From Nonlabens ulvanivorans (GTDB taxonomy: Bacteria; Bacteroidota; Bacteroidia; Flavobacteriales; Flavobacteriaceae), in assembly GCF_000755285.1 (NCBI RefSeq), contig NZ_BBMK01000006.1, forward strand, positions 1 through 64,000: 64,000 bases of DNA, written 5' to 3'. Position numbers and translations under genes: made by a program. Below the pieces are notes generated by a model that saw only the letters and a list, made by a program, of their open reading frames with translations, was not told the origin of the DNA and searched no databases. Positions 19,092-29,913 of the stretch are shown in pieces (position 1 is the first letter of the stretch; every line of letters starts with the position of its first letter).

Positions 19092-22000
19092 TTAGAATTT
19101 TACAGGTCCATTATTTAATGTCGTTGATGCAGATTGTTTTGGCTGTTGTCTTTCAATTTCTATTTTCTTGTTAAAGATTTTTTGATATAACTCTTTTAAG
19201 GTATCAAAGTCTACGGACCATGATAAACCAATTCCTTGAGCATATCCACCTAGATCACCTATTTGTTGTAGGTTGTCTTCTCTATTAAAGATTTTAAGCC
19301 TCAACGAGCCATCTTCATTAAGTAAAAATTCAATCTCTACATTACCTATAACGGCGCGCTCTGTAGTACTTGTACTTCCAACTGGTACTCCTAATTTACC
19401 ATTTATCAAAACGCGATCTGTAATTTGAGTAGTAACTGTTACACCAAAACGATCTGATCGCTGTAAGTCACTATTAGGATTACGTTCTGAAGCTTCATAA
19501 TTAACACCAAATTGAATGTCGCCATCACGATTACCTACCAGATCATTCACTATACCAGATAAGCTTTCTACCAGGTTACCAGTTACAGCATTTTGACCGA
19601 TACTATTAGGATTGTAAAAAGTACCACCCGTTATCAATGACATGGCCTGTAGGTATCGTTGAGCTTTATCCTCTAATCGATATTGAAGCTCTGAGCTTAC
19701 TACAGAGTTTGCGTTTGGGAATTTGATTTCAAACTCTGGATCAAAGTAAGATAAATTTCCTTCTAACTTGGTAATAACCTCAACTGGAATTTGTGAATTA
19801 ATATTAGGGTTATCTAATAGTATTGCTGGATTTGCTTGTGTTTTATAAGTCGCACTTACATCTATATTAGCTTCTGTGGGACTACCATTCCAGTCAACGG
19901 TACCACCTGGTTGAATAGTAAATTCTTTATTTACAATACCTGCGTACTTAAAATTATAAATACCGTCATACACTATGAAGTCCCCCATACATATTAAATT
20001 TACCCAAAGTGTTGATTTCCAGCAATAAATTACCAGCACCACTTCCTCTTAAGTAACTACCATTTTCTTGATCTACAGTAATTTCAACCTCGGCAACAGG
20101 AGTTACTTTGAGATTAAACCTTAATTCTAAACCTGAGATATCTTTTATTTGAATGTCTTCACCTGATACACGAGCTTCTTTCTCTTCTGGACTTAAGAAG
20201 TAGATAACTGAATTATCGCCTATACTCTCGGCATCATTTAAAGGAACTTTAAATATCGTGTCCTCACCAGTAGTGGCATTTACATCTATAAATAATTTAT
20301 CTGTTGGGCCAGTAATACTGGCAGTACCGTCTATGAAAGCTGTCCCATAATACAAGGACTCTGGTGTTAAACCTGTGTCTAAAACTAGTAATCTATTAGA
20401 ACTAAGGTTTAATCCTAATTCCCAGAACCCAAAATTCTTATGTTTTATGACACCAGATAATTGTCCTTTTGTTCCATACTTAGTATCTGTAAGCTCTATT
20501 GTATTGAAGTCAAACAAATCAGTACTTACGGTAATTTCACTATTTTGAGCTAAGTCAAAATCTGTATTAAGATATGGAATATTGAGTCCACCATCTTTTA
20601 TAATTAATCCACCACTGAGGTTAGGCTCGACTAATAAACCGGTCAGGCCTATCTCACCTGTTGCAAATCCTCTTATATTATCGAGGACCTCTCCACCCAG
20701 CGGCTTAAAGCAACTAAATTAAAGTCCTTAAAATTAAAATCGACGTTAATTTTAGATTGTTCACCAGCAGTATTAACGGTACCATTTGCCCAAAGTGTGC
20801 GCTGTACGTCATCTTTTAATTGGGCATTTACTTTATACTTAGTTAAATCTTCATTACCAGCAATCACTAATTCAAAGTCCCCCCCTAATGGAGTATCATT
20901 AACTTCAAAATCTGATACCGTAAAATCGCTTGTAGGTGCATAATTACCATTTTTCTGATTGAGTTCTAATGAGCCATTTATGAGGCCTTTCATTTTTAAA
21001 CTATCAATAGGTGACGTTAAACTTGAAATGCGCACATCTTTAAAGTCCAAATGAAGTTCTTTATTGTCCTTGCCACTTACATCACCTGCTAGAGTAATAA
21101 ACTCTTTTGAGTGTTTAAATACTAAGGTGTCTAAACTGAATTTTTTAAACTCGTGATCAAAAGTGAGTTGCACTTCTTTATCATCATTATTTAAAAACCA
21201 TTTCTTGCCCTGAAATTTAATATCGCTCTTCCTTATTCCTACCACAGACTGACTACTGTCATTTACGGTATGATAAAAACTAAGGTTGTATTTATCTGAT
21301 TCCCTTTGTTCACTGGCAAATTCGGTTCTAAAGAATAACGTATCCTTATTAGTTACATTAATTAGTTTAAAATCATTAACATCATAAACACCATTCTTTA
21401 TGTTGTCGATCTTAATATAGGTATTGAATAAAGGATTTTGGTTATTGATTTGCACATTAACCTTATCTAATTTAATATCGTCAAAAAGCTTAATCTCTGG
21501 TGTTCTAAAAGTCATTTTAAACTGGGCTTCATTTGATGCCACTTGACCTTTTAATGTTGTGTTTTCGCCTAGAGCGATATCTGGAAAAACAAGGTCTACT
21601 ATTTTATCATATATCTGAAATTCATAATCTAGATATTGATCTTTGGTCACTGTTTCTGACCTATAGTTGGTGTATACATTACCAATGGCGTTTTTAAAAA
21701 GCTCAGGTATTTCTTCTAGTTTAAATTTACCTGACAATTCTCCCTCAATAATGTCTGGGCTATTGATTGTAATCTTGCGAACGTCTTCATCAAATGAGGA
21801 TACTACTTTAAAATCTTCAAATACATATTCTTTATTATCGTTTTTATAGCTGGCATCTTTAAACTCAACAAAACCATACGCGTCATTGATTGTAGTTCCT
21901 TGCATCGCCATTACAATATCACCTTTCAAAATAGCCGTAGAATCTCTTTTAAAAATATTTATAGCATTTAGGTCTGCATATTCTATACTGGCCTTAAAGT

Positions 22001-23510
22001 CATATTTATTAGTTTCTTGTGACAGATCTGCTAACCCATCAAAAGTCATTTTTATATTGGGATCATTAATAGATAAGCTTCCATCAAACAATGGCTTTTT
22101 AAGTGTTCCATTAACTTTAATGTTACGATAAACATAACCGTTATACTCTAGGTTGATAACACCACCGTTTATATTTGTATTCAACTGATCTGGATTAAAA
22201 CCTTTTCCGTCCACAATTAAATTAAGCGTTGTCTTACCTAATGATGCAATTCCTAATAAAGAACCTATATCAAGATTTGTAACCTTGATCTTTCCTTTAT
22301 ATCCTGGTTGTGCGCTTTGAATGTTAGTAAGTACTAAATCGGTATCAAAAGATCCTTTACGAGAAGTACCTTTTAAACGTGACACTACAGTATTTGCATT
22401 TACAGATGCATAACCTTGTGCATTAACGGTACCTAATGCGTCAACTTCTACTGGCAAAGATTTACCTAGTATGTTTGGCAAGAAGGCTTTTAAATCTTTA
22501 TTACTAACTCTTAATTGATTAAAGTTCCCTTCAATTTGAAAATCATCTAAGTTATCGACCACATTTACAAAATGCATATCTCCATCAATAGAGATATCAT
22601 TAAGCGTTGTGGCTTTCATTTGATCTACTTTAAAATCATTGAGAATACCAGTCATATGACCACTAAGTTCTACTGTTTCATTTTTAACAATCTCATTATA
22701 GAATAATCGCAACTCATTAGTCGCTATAATAGATTCATCAATTTGAAAGTCCCAATTCACTTTATTTGTAAAATCAGAGAAATTATTATCCTCATAATTT
22801 AATTTTAAGTCTCCATTCAATCGTGACCCAGCTGTTTCAATATACAGATCTGCAATATGTATTTGAGAACTCGTATAAGTAAAATCAGATTTTAGACTTT
22901 TTACAATTAGGTCAGTGACACCATTTTCTTCTTTCATAACGCCAGTGTGCATTAAGAAATTAGAGTTTTCGATATTTGCCGTTATCACACCACCATCAAT
23001 CTTAAAATCACTAGCAACCATATTAAGATCTCTAGCATTAAAAGATTCTGGATACTTAATGGTTTCATCAAATACTATAATATGAGAATTAGTAACATTC
23101 AATTCACTTGCTTCTAAAATAAATGGAGCACTACTAGAATTATCACTACTACCAAATTTATCTATAAACAGACTTAGGTTATCTCTAGCGTCTTCTTTAT
23201 ATCTATGTATATTTAAATAAAATCCATCTAAATCTACAGAGCCCAAATCTGGCTGTCCATTAAATAAATCGCTGAAACTAACAATAGAGGTTTCTAAATT
23301 CTTTACAAATATTACAGTGTCTTTTCTGTGATCCAGCGCTAACGCATTCTCTAAGGAGACATTACCAGAATAACTGACATGAATTTTTTCAATAGAGATG
23401 TCAGTATCATAACTATCGTTAAGATAAGAGGTCGTCCATTGTGCGGCCTTAGTTTGTACTGACGGAAAGCTGAATGCAATTACTAGAATAATAAATAACA
23501 CCAGTAGCAC
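19092..23510 (-). CDS. TamB-like translocation/assembly module protein, two frameshifts
   Basis: Three frames join into a protein of about 1470 residues. An N-terminal membrane anchor (LLVLFIILVIAFSFPSV) is followed by a very long beta-strand-rich AsmA/TamB-like region of repeated D/N-rich strands. The C-terminal DUF490/TamB domain ends SLRLKIFNREDN ... GIGLSWSVDFDTLKELYQKI. Breaks are near 20690 (one G missing; corrected reading WVGEVLDNIRGFATGE) and at the five-C run 19982-19986 (four restores FNMYGDFIVYDGIY). TamB-type proteins span the periplasm and help lipid transport or outer-membrane protein assembly. The start is uncertain: 23510 is GTG and the hydrophobic/basic frame continues upstream towards tsaD. 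Confidence 0.88.
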
Positions 23511-23563
23511 CAGTAGTATCCTTAGTAATATTTTTAAAATCCTTTTAATAGTAGTAGATGATT

Positions 23564-23571
23564 TACTTTTG
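23564..23571 (+). promoter_or_regulatory. Candidate -7 box for tsaD
   Basis: TACTTTTG matches TAnnTTTG, 34 bases before the tsaD start at 23606. No good -33 TTG is present at the normal distance. Confidence 0.35.
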
Positions 23572-23605
23572 CAAATGTCACCAATTTTTATGCCTTAGTA
23601 TCATA

Positions 23606-24622
23606 ATGCCCACACAAAATACATACATTCTTGCAATTGAGTCCTCTTGTGATGACACTGCTTGTGCAATTCTAGAAAACGATCGTGTTTTATCTAATGT
23701 CGTCGCTAATCAAAAAATACATGAACAATACGGTGGTGTAGTACCAGAGCTCGCTTCTAGAGCACATCAATCTAATATTATTCCCGTTGTTGATGAAGCT
23801 CTTAAACAAGCAAAAATTGACAAGAAACAATTAAGTGCCATTGCATTTACTAAAGGTCCAGGTTTAATGGGCAGTTTATTAGTAGGTACCAGTTTTGCAA
23901 AGTCACTATCCTTATCTCTAGATATACCATTACTAGACGTCCATCACATGCATGGTCACATACTCGCGCATTTTATAGACGATGGTCAAGAAAAACCTAG
24001 CTATCCTTTTTTAGCACTTACAATAAGTGGTGGACACACTCAAATAGTTCAAGTCAATAGCTCTAGTAATCTAGTTGTACTAGGAACAACTCAAGATGAT
24101 GCGGTTGGTGAAGCTTTTGATAAATCGGGTAAGATTCTAGGGCTAGGTTACCCAGCTGGACCACAAATTGATCGATTAGCTAAATTAGGAAACCCTAGAA
24201 AATTTGAATTCCCTGTGCCTAAAGCACCAGATCTCAATTATAGCTTTAGTGGTTTTAAAACTGCCGTTTTATATTTTCTTCAACGAGAGACTAAAAAAAA
24301 TGAAGACTTTATAAAAGAAAACTTAGAAGATATTTGTGCCAGTATTCAATATACTTTAATAAAAATTTTATTTAAGAAGTTAGAAAAAGCGGTAATTCAA
24401 ACAGGTATAAAACAAGTCGCAATAGGCGGTGGTGTAAGTGCTAACTCTGGTATTAGAGAACATCTTAAATCGATGGAGTCTAAGGGATGGAAAACTTTTA
24501 TCCCACCATTTGAGTATACTACAGATAATGCAGCCATGATAGGAATTGCAGGTTATTTTAAATTTTTAGAAGATGATTTTGCAGGATTAGACACGACTGC
24601 TTCACCTAGAATACATATGTAA
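23606..24622 (+). CDS. tsaD: tRNA threonylcarbamoyladenosine synthase component TsaD
   Basis: The start MPTQNTYILAIESSCDDT at 23606 is chosen because the family begins just before the ILAIESSCDDT motif; the longer reading adds 16 unlikely residues. At 338 residues it matches the family. It has metal-binding HHMHGHI at about 115, the ATP-site motifs ISGGHTQIV and AIGGGVSANSGI, and Asp in TTDNAAMI. With TsaB and TsaE it transfers threonylcarbamoyl to A37 of ANN-decoding tRNAs. Stop overlaps the rsmE start by one base. Confidence 0.96.
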   Translation: MPTQNTYILAIESSCDDTACAILENDRVLSNVVANQKIHEQYGGVVPELASRAHQSNIIPVVDEALKQAKIDKKQLSAIAFTKGPGLMGSLLVGTSFAKSLSLSLDIPLLDVHHMHGHILAHFIDDGQEKPSYPFLALTISGGHTQIVQVNSSSNLVVLGTTQDDAVGEAFDKSGKILGLGYPAGPQIDRLAKLGNPRKFEFPVPKAPDLNYSFSGFKTAVLYFLQRETKKNEDFIKENLEDICASIQYTLIKILFKKLEKAVIQTGIKQVAIGGGVSANSGIREHLKSMESKGWKTFIPPFEYTTDNAAMIGIAGYFKFLEDDFAGLDTTASPRIHM

Positions 24623-25326
24623 TGCAATTATTTTATAATTCTCAGTTAGATACAGAATCCACATCTTTCACATTAGATCGAGAAGAAAGCAAACATGTAT
24701 TTAAAGTTTTACGCAAGAAAATCGGTGATAACATTAATCTTACTGACGGTAAGGGCAATCTTTATCATGGAACTATCAATCACATCACTAGTAATAGATG
24801 TGATTTAGATATCGCTTTCGCGGAAGCGTATCCACCATTACCATATCAATTACATATAGCCATCGCTCCTACTAAAATGAATGATCGCATGGAGTGGTTT
24901 CTTGAAAAAGCAACGGAAATGGGAATTACTAGAATCACTCCTATTTTATGTCAACATAGTGAACGTCAAAAAATTAATCTAGACCGATTTGATCGCATTA
25001 TCGTTAGTGCGATGAAACAATCGCTACAATTCCATAAGCCAAAACTAGATGAGCTTATGAACTATGAAGAATTCATCAATCTTAACCTGAGCAGTCATAA
25101 GTTTATTGCACATTGTGAGGATGGAAATAAAAACCATCTTAAACAGCTTATATCTACTAACCAATCAGTAACAGTTCTAATAGGTCCAGAAGGCGATTTT
25201 ACACCTCAAGAAATTGAACTTGCTTTAAAAAACAATTTTAAACCTGTTAGTTTAGGTGCAACTAGATTGCGTACAGAAACCGCAGGTGTATATACAGCCG
25301 CGGCTCTAAACATCATTAACAATTAG
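24622..25326 (+). CDS. rsmE: 16S rRNA (uracil(1498)-N3)-methyltransferase
   Basis: This 234-residue SPOUT enzyme methylates U1498 of 16S rRNA. An N-terminal PUA-like part has REESKHVFKVLRKKIGD. The knot domain has IAPTKMNDRMEWFLEKATEMG, the SAM-site motif VLIGPEGDFTPQEI and the end SLGATRLRTETAGVYTAAAL. A palindromic repeat variant (24813-24830) encodes AFAEAY in the linker after the PUA-like domain. It is coupled to tsaD. Confidence 0.95.
   Translation: MQLFYNSQLDTESTSFTLDREESKHVFKVLRKKIGDNINLTDGKGNLYHGTINHITSNRCDLDIAFAEAYPPLPYQLHIAIAPTKMNDRMEWFLEKATEMGITRITPILCQHSERQKINLDRFDRIIVSAMKQSLQFHKPKLDELMNYEEFINLNLSSHKFIAHCEDGNKNHLKQLISTNQSVTVLIGPEGDFTPQEIELALKNNFKPVSLGATRLRTETAGVYTAAALNIINN
24813..24830. 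repeat. Palindromic repeat variant inside rsmE
   Basis: CGCTTTCGCGGAAGCGTA is read in frame as A-F-A-E-A-Y. One A is replaced by G in the right arm. Confidence 0.85.
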
Positions 25327-25340
25327 ATCTTACTTTTAAT

Positions 25341-25526
25341 CTATTGTGCGTGTTCTATAAATAAAACATCATCTTGTTCGACTTGAGTCTGAATTTCTAA
25401 TTGATTGATGTTTTCTTTTTGTTCTTTCTTTGAATAATCCTCAATGCTTTGAAAAGCAACCGTTCCTAATGCGAGTAACATAGAACAAGTGGGAATAATG
25501 ATTCTTAGCGAAGTGTTAATTTGCAT
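25341..25526 (-). CDS. Short membrane-anchored hypothetical protein
   Basis: This 61-residue frame has one N-terminal hydrophobic segment (LRIIIPTCSMLLALGTVAF) and a charged, Gln/Glu-rich tail ending IEHAQ. It is convergent with rsmE and has its own intergenic space upstream. A weak lipoprotein-like Cys at 14 is inside the hydrophobic segment. No family recognised; composition is like other small Flavobacterial proteins, but it could be spurious. Confidence 0.5.
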   Translation of the reverse strand: MQINTSLRIIIPTCSMLLALGTVAFQSIEDYSKKEQKENINQLEIQTQVEQDDVLFIEHAQ

Positions 25527-25595
25527 GATAATTGATTTAAGGGGATTTAAATATATATAATTAATCGTAACGACTTAACCTTAATTTCACTTTTA

Positions 25596-25645
25596 TCTAA
25601 CAATTATTTGTTAATAATGTATCCTTGCTTATTAAGATTGTTAGA
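25596..25645. repeat. Inverted repeat upstream of the DUF4159 gene
   Basis: TCTAACAAT (25596-25604) and ATTGTTAGA (25637-25645) are exact reverse complements. A nested TAACAA-TTAT-TTGTTA occupies 25598-25613. It could be an operator or leader hairpin just before the start at 25657. The region is AT-rich, so chance is possible. Confidence 0.35.
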
Positions 25646-25656
25646 TATTTGAACAT

Positions 25657-26294
25657 ATGAAGAATTTTATACTACTCCTTTTTTGCTCTACATACCTTGC
25701 AATGGCACAAGACGTCGCTGTTCTCAAGTATAATGCGGTGGTGATTGGTATTCAAACCCTACTGCACTTCCTAACCTTGTTACATATTGTAATCAAGAAA
25801 TAGGAACAACACTTTCTGAAGACATCGCTACTGTTGAAGCAAACAGTATTGATATTTTTCAATATCCTTTCATACACATGACTGGTCACGGAAATGTGGT
25901 TTTTAGTGAAGATGATTTATCTAATCTTAAAAATTACTTGCTAAGCGGCGGTTTTCTGCATATCGATGATAATTATGGAATGAAACCATATCTAGAAAAA
26001 GAGCTGCTTAAATTATTTCCAGATAAAGAACTGATTGAACTACCGGCTAGTCATGAGATATTTAATAATCACGCTCAATTCCCACAAGGCTTACCCAAAA
26101 TTCATGAACATGACGGTGAACGACCACAAGCTTTAGGCATTTTTCATGAAGGACGATTGGTCCTATTATTTACCTTTGAATCAGATCTAGGTGATGGCTG
26201 GGAAAGTCCAGAAGTTCACAATGATCCACCAGCTGTGCGCAAGAAAGCGCTAGACATGGGAGCTAATATTATAAAATACGTTTTCACAAACTAA
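25657..26294 (+). CDS. DUF4159 domain protein, frameshifted near 25734
   Basis: A signal peptide (MKNFILLLFCSTYLAMAQ) is followed by DVAVLKYN. The frame is then lost; one extra G gives GGGDWYSNPTALPNLVTYCN, the normal DUF4159 entry. The rest shows FPFIHMTGHGNV-like sequence (YPFIHMTGHG), LLSGGFLHIDDNYGM and the ending typical of the family. The joined protein is about 212 residues. DUF4159 has a glutamine-amidotransferase-like fold. Secreted single-domain versions are common in Bacteroidota, and function is unknown. Confidence 0.87.
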
Positions 26295-26297
26295 TCT

Positions 26298-27401
26298 ATG
26301 TCTACACCATTACTTAATTCTAAATCCATAGCCTATGGTATTTTAAGAGCACTACTTATCATAGGTGGTGTCTTTGTCCTATTATGGTTTATTTGGAAAA
26401 TACAATCAGTTTTACTTTATATAGGAATCGCTGCCGTTATTTCCTTAATCGGTAGACCTATTGTAGTCTTTTTAAGAGATCGTTTAAAATTCCATAATAC
26501 CCTAGCAGTCATAATCACGATCTGTTTCATTTTACTTATTCTTGCCGGAGTAACTTATATGATCATTCCGATCATGCTAGAACAAGGCGAGAATTTAAGT
26601 CGCATTGATATTGAAGAAGTAAAAGGTAACCTCGAGGTACTTAATATTGAAATAAGTGAATACTTCGGTATTAAACGAGTAAATATTTTTGAACGCATTC
26701 AAGGATTAGAATATGTACAAAACTTTGATGTAGAATTAATACCGCAATTCGTAAATGGAATTTTCGGCACGTTAGGTAACATCATGATTGGACTATTTTC
26801 AGTTGTTTTTATTGCTTTCTTTTTACTTAAAGACAGTAGACTACTTGTTGAAGGAGTACTCGTTTTCTCAAAGAAAGGAACCGAAGGACAATTCCTAAGA
26901 GCCTTCAACAAAATAAAAAAACTACTTTCAAGATACTTTATAGGATTGGTATTTCAAGTATTTGTGCTATTTGTTCTCTACAGTATCATATTGCTTATCG
27001 TAGGTATAGAAAATGCTTTAATCATAGCTTTCTTCTGTGCGTTATTAAACTTAATTCCTTATTTGGGTCCAGCTATAGGATCCATATTAATGATGGGATT
27101 TGTGATCAGTGATAATCTAGGTGCAGATTTTACACAAACCATATTACCTAAATTGATCATAGTAGCTATAGGATACTCTATCGTTCAATTGATTGATAAC
27201 TTTATTAACCAGCCACTTATATTTGGTAAAAGTGTAAAATCACATCCTTTAGAGATTTTCATTATTATTTTAATTGCTGGATTATTGTTTGGTATTATAG
27301 GATTAGTGCTTGCTATCCCTACATATACCGCATTAAAAGTGATTTCTAAAGAATTCTTAAGCGAGTATAAAATTGTTCAAAAACTGACACGCAACCTATA
27401 G
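26298..27401 (+). CDS. AI-2E family transporter
   Basis: This 367-residue protein has about eight hydrophobic segments in the usual AI-2E (PerM/YdiK) layout. There are two N-terminal helix pairs, a soluble segment (about 95-150), then IGLFSVVFIAFFLLKD and a conserved block NLIPYLGPAIGSILMM at about 255, and QPLIFGKSVKSHPLEIFIIILIAG near 315. The family includes AI-2 exporters and Na+/H+ antiporters, so substrate is not predictable. It is directly followed by the methyltransferase gene with no gap. Confidence 0.92.
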   Translation: MSTPLLNSKSIAYGILRALLIIGGVFVLLWFIWKIQSVLLYIGIAAVISLIGRPIVVFLRDRLKFHNTLAVIITICFILLILAGVTYMIIPIMLEQGENLSRIDIEEVKGNLEVLNIEISEYFGIKRVNIFERIQGLEYVQNFDVELIPQFVNGIFGTLGNIMIGLFSVVFIAFFLLKDSRLLVEGVLVFSKKGTEGQFLRAFNKIKKLLSRYFIGLVFQVFVLFVLYSIILLIVGIENALIIAFFCALLNLIPYLGPAIGSILMMGFVISDNLGADFTQTILPKLIIVAIGYSIVQLIDNFINQPLIFGKSVKSHPLEIFIIILIAGLLFGIIGLVLAIPTYTALKVISKEFLSEYKIVQKLTRNL

Positions 27402-28565
27402 ATGAATTTAAAGCTGTTACAGCCTGTAGTGCGAGATTATTTAATGGAACATCTCCATGTTAATGCTGCTTCATTTCTTTTAAAGTCTCATCCCTTTGAA
27501 GGTATTAGTCCGCAAGAACTTACACAACAGCTCATTGGACTACAAAAAGCACGTTTAAAATTTGAATCACTTTTCAATAATGATCAAGTAATTTTCCCGC
27601 CTAAGCTAAACCTAGAACAAACCAGTTCTTGGTCTACCGCAATCTATAAAGCAAATCTGTTTAATGGTGAGAAAATGATTGATCTTACCGGTGGATTTGG
27701 TATTGATGTATCCGCTTTCGCGAAAGCGTATACCAACACCACACACATAGAACTTAATAAAGACTTACAAAAAATTGCTGCACAGTTATTTACTGCACAA
27801 GAATTAACCACCAAAAGTTATGCTGGTGATGGGCTGCAATACTTAACTGAAAGTACATCTATCTATGATTTAATCTATATAGATCCTAGTCGCAAAACCG
27901 ACACAAATAGTAAAGCGATACAGTTAGAAGATTATGAGCCTAATGTTATTGAAAATCTAGACCTACTACTTTCTAAAGGAAAGAAAGTGATGATTAAAAC
28001 ATCACCCATGCTAGATATAACAGCTGGATTAAAGCAACTTAAAAACGTTTGTGCAATACATATCGTCGCTGTAAAGAATGATGTAAAAGAACTTTTATGG
28101 ATTCTAGAAAAAGACGTAAATGAGGTCATTATCCATTGCGTGAATTTAGAAAGTCACCAGCATAATTTAGTATTGAATCATAACGATACCGCTAGTATTG
28201 AACTCAGTGAACCACTGGATTATCTTTATGAACCTAATGCTGCAGTAATGAAATCACAAGCTTTTGGTCACCTATGTGAAAAGTATGAACTTTCAAAAAT
28301 CGATCAAGACGCACATCTTTTTACTGGTAAAAAAAGCATGGACTTCCCAGGCAGAACCTTTCTTGTAGAAGAGGTTAAAGCATATAAACCCAAAGACATT
28401 AAACGCTCATACGCCAAAAGTCATCGCGCTGTCGTGACGAGAAACTTTCGCGAAAGCGTACAGCAACTGCGTACAAAATACCAACTCAAAGAACACGAGA
28501 CTGATTATCTTTTCTTTACTAGTGCCATGGGAAAACCTGTTGTAATACAAGCAAAGAAATTATAA
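27402..28565 (+). CDS. Class I SAM-dependent methyltransferase with THUMP-like domain
   Basis: The 387-residue protein has an N-terminal helical region, a SAM-binding motif MIDLTGGFGIDVSAFAKAY at about 90, an acidic strand THIELNKDLQ, YIDPSRKT at about 165 and a C-terminal THUMP-like domain (about 295-387). This architecture is a Bacteroidota family annotated as an RNA/DNA methyltransferase; the substrate is not known. Two palindromic repeats lie in the gene. One is at 27713 and encodes S-AFAKA-Y next to the SAM motif; the other is at 28445 and encodes FRESV. Confidence 0.88.
   Translation: MNLKLLQPVVRDYLMEHLHVNAASFLLKSHPFEGISPQELTQQLIGLQKARLKFESLFNNDQVIFPPKLNLEQTSSWSTAIYKANLFNGEKMIDLTGGFGIDVSAFAKAYTNTTHIELNKDLQKIAAQLFTAQELTTKSYAGDGLQYLTESTSIYDLIYIDPSRKTDTNSKAIQLEDYEPNVIENLDLLLSKGKKVMIKTSPMLDITAGLKQLKNVCAIHIVAVKNDVKELLWILEKDVNEVIIHCVNLESHQHNLVLNHNDTASIELSEPLDYLYEPNAAVMKSQAFGHLCEKYELSKIDQDAHLFTGKKSMDFPGRTFLVEEVKAYKPKDIKRSYAKSHRAVVTRNFRESVQQLRTKYQLKEHETDYLFFTSAMGKPVVIQAKKL
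27713..27730. repeat. Palindromic repeat inside methyltransferase gene
   Basis: CGCTTTCGCGAAAGCGTA has a perfect core and is read as A-F-A-K-A-Y directly after the SAM-binding glycine motif. Confidence 0.95.
28445..28460. repeat. Second palindromic repeat inside the same methyltransferase gene
   Basis: CTTTCGCGAAAGCGTA has a perfect core with a shortened left arm (preceded by AAA). It is read in another frame as F-R-E-S-V. Confidence 0.92.
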
Positions 28566-28574
28566 CTTGTCTCC

Positions 28575-29260
28575 ATGAAAAATTTAGTAGTATTAACTGG
28601 CGCTGGCGTCAGTGCAGAAAGTGGTATTTCTACCTTTAGAGATTCTGGTGGATTATGGGAAGGACATGACGTTATGGAAGTCGCATCGCCAGAAGATTTG
28701 CCGCAAATCCTGAGTTAGTGCTTAACTTCTACAACTTGCGTAGATCACAATTAAAAGAAGTGGAACCTAATCTTGCCCATCATTGCATTGCCGGAATGGA
28801 ACGTAATTTTAATGTGCACGTGATTACACAAAACGTAGATGATTTGCATGAGCGCGCAGGTTCTAGCAATATAATACACTTGCATGGAGAGTTACGTAAA
28901 GTGCGCAGTAGCAAGAATTATCATGACCAACAACACTGGGAAGATGATTTACATTTAGGAGATCTTTGCGATGCTGGTTCACCATTGCGGCCACATATTG
29001 TATGGTTTGGTGAGGAAGTTCCAGCGATGGATCAAGCCATAGAAATCACAGCAAAAGCAGACGTGTTGCTTATAGTAGGAACATCGCTACAGGTTTATCC
29101 TGCTGCTGGATTAAAAGATTATGCCCCCCCACAAGATTGCCCTATTTACTTTGTAGATCCTAATCCATCATTATCAAGCAATGGTAGACTTCAAGTAATT
29201 GCTGAAAATGCAAGTACTGGCGTTCAAAAAGTGGCTGATTTATTAAATATGGAGTTGTAA
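28575..29260 (+). CDS. cobB: NAD-dependent protein deacylase (SIR2/CobB), frameshifted near 28698
   Basis: The N-terminus carries the sirtuin NAD motif [20 protein letters not shown]. The frame is lost near 28698, and one extra G gives [20 protein letters not shown]. The remainder has [15 protein letters not shown], catalytic His in [16 protein letters not shown] and [10 protein letters not shown]. The joined length is about 228 residues. The four zinc Cys are absent, as is usual in this Bacteroidota type. A seven-C run (29124-29130) encodes A-P-P where related proteins commonly have a single Pro. The enzyme removes acyl groups from lysines. Confidence 0.93.
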
Positions 29261-29264
29261 CAAT

Positions 29265-29912
29265 ATGAAATACATTCTCCTTTTATTATCAATCATTTTA
29301 TTTACAGCTTGTAACAAGTTGAAAAAAGACACTTTGATTATAAAGAAGAAAAACGATTCTGTAATTCAAAAAATAAAACCCGTTATTGAAGAAGAACCAG
29401 TAGTTTCCAATATTATTTTTCAGGATACAGCTTCTCATATGGAGATTTATCAAGTTAAATTAGAGAATTCTAAGTATCAATATGAAGTAACAGTTGATTC
29501 TAGTTACTGGTATAAGAATACTCAAAATGGATTTACTTATTTTAAAGACGAATCAAATACAGCTTTTAATAAGATTAGAAAACGACTCAAAAAGTTAGAT
29601 AAATCTGTTACAGGTAGAAACGCCATCTTTTTAAATAGTAAATTCAAAATGCGAGGAAACTTTAGACCTCGTGGAAGAGTGATTGAGTATATTTTTAAAA
29701 ATGACTCTATTGCACATTCCATTTATGATCAACTTATGCAAGTTAAAAAAGACCTTCCTAAAGATTGGGAAATTGCAGTAGATTGGAAATGCCCAGCTAT
29801 CATGATTTTAAAAGACAATCGCATCTATCATATTATAACCAGTGGTCATTATATGATGGGAATGGAAAATGAGATCGCAGCTGTTATGTTTGAAAAAAAT
29901 AAAGAAGAATAG
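29265..29912 (+). CDS. Lipoprotein, function unknown
   Basis: The 215-residue protein has a lipoprotein signal ending FTAC (MKYILLLLSIILFTAC), a lysine-rich linker, then a mixed alpha/beta domain. It starts 4 bases after the cobB stop. No family was recognised. The region QVKKDLPKDWEIAVDWKCPA is a possible conserved patch. Confidence 0.7.
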   Translation: MKYILLLLSIILFTACNKLKKDTLIIKKKNDSVIQKIKPVIEEEPVVSNIIFQDTASHMEIYQVKLENSKYQYEVTVDSSYWYKNTQNGFTYFKDESNTAFNKIRKRLKKLDKSVTGRNAIFLNSKFKMRGNFRPRGRVIEYIFKNDSIAHSIYDQLMQVKKDLPKDWEIAVDWKCPAIMILKDNRIYHIITSGHYMMGMENEIAAVMFEKNKEE

Positions 29913-29913
29913 C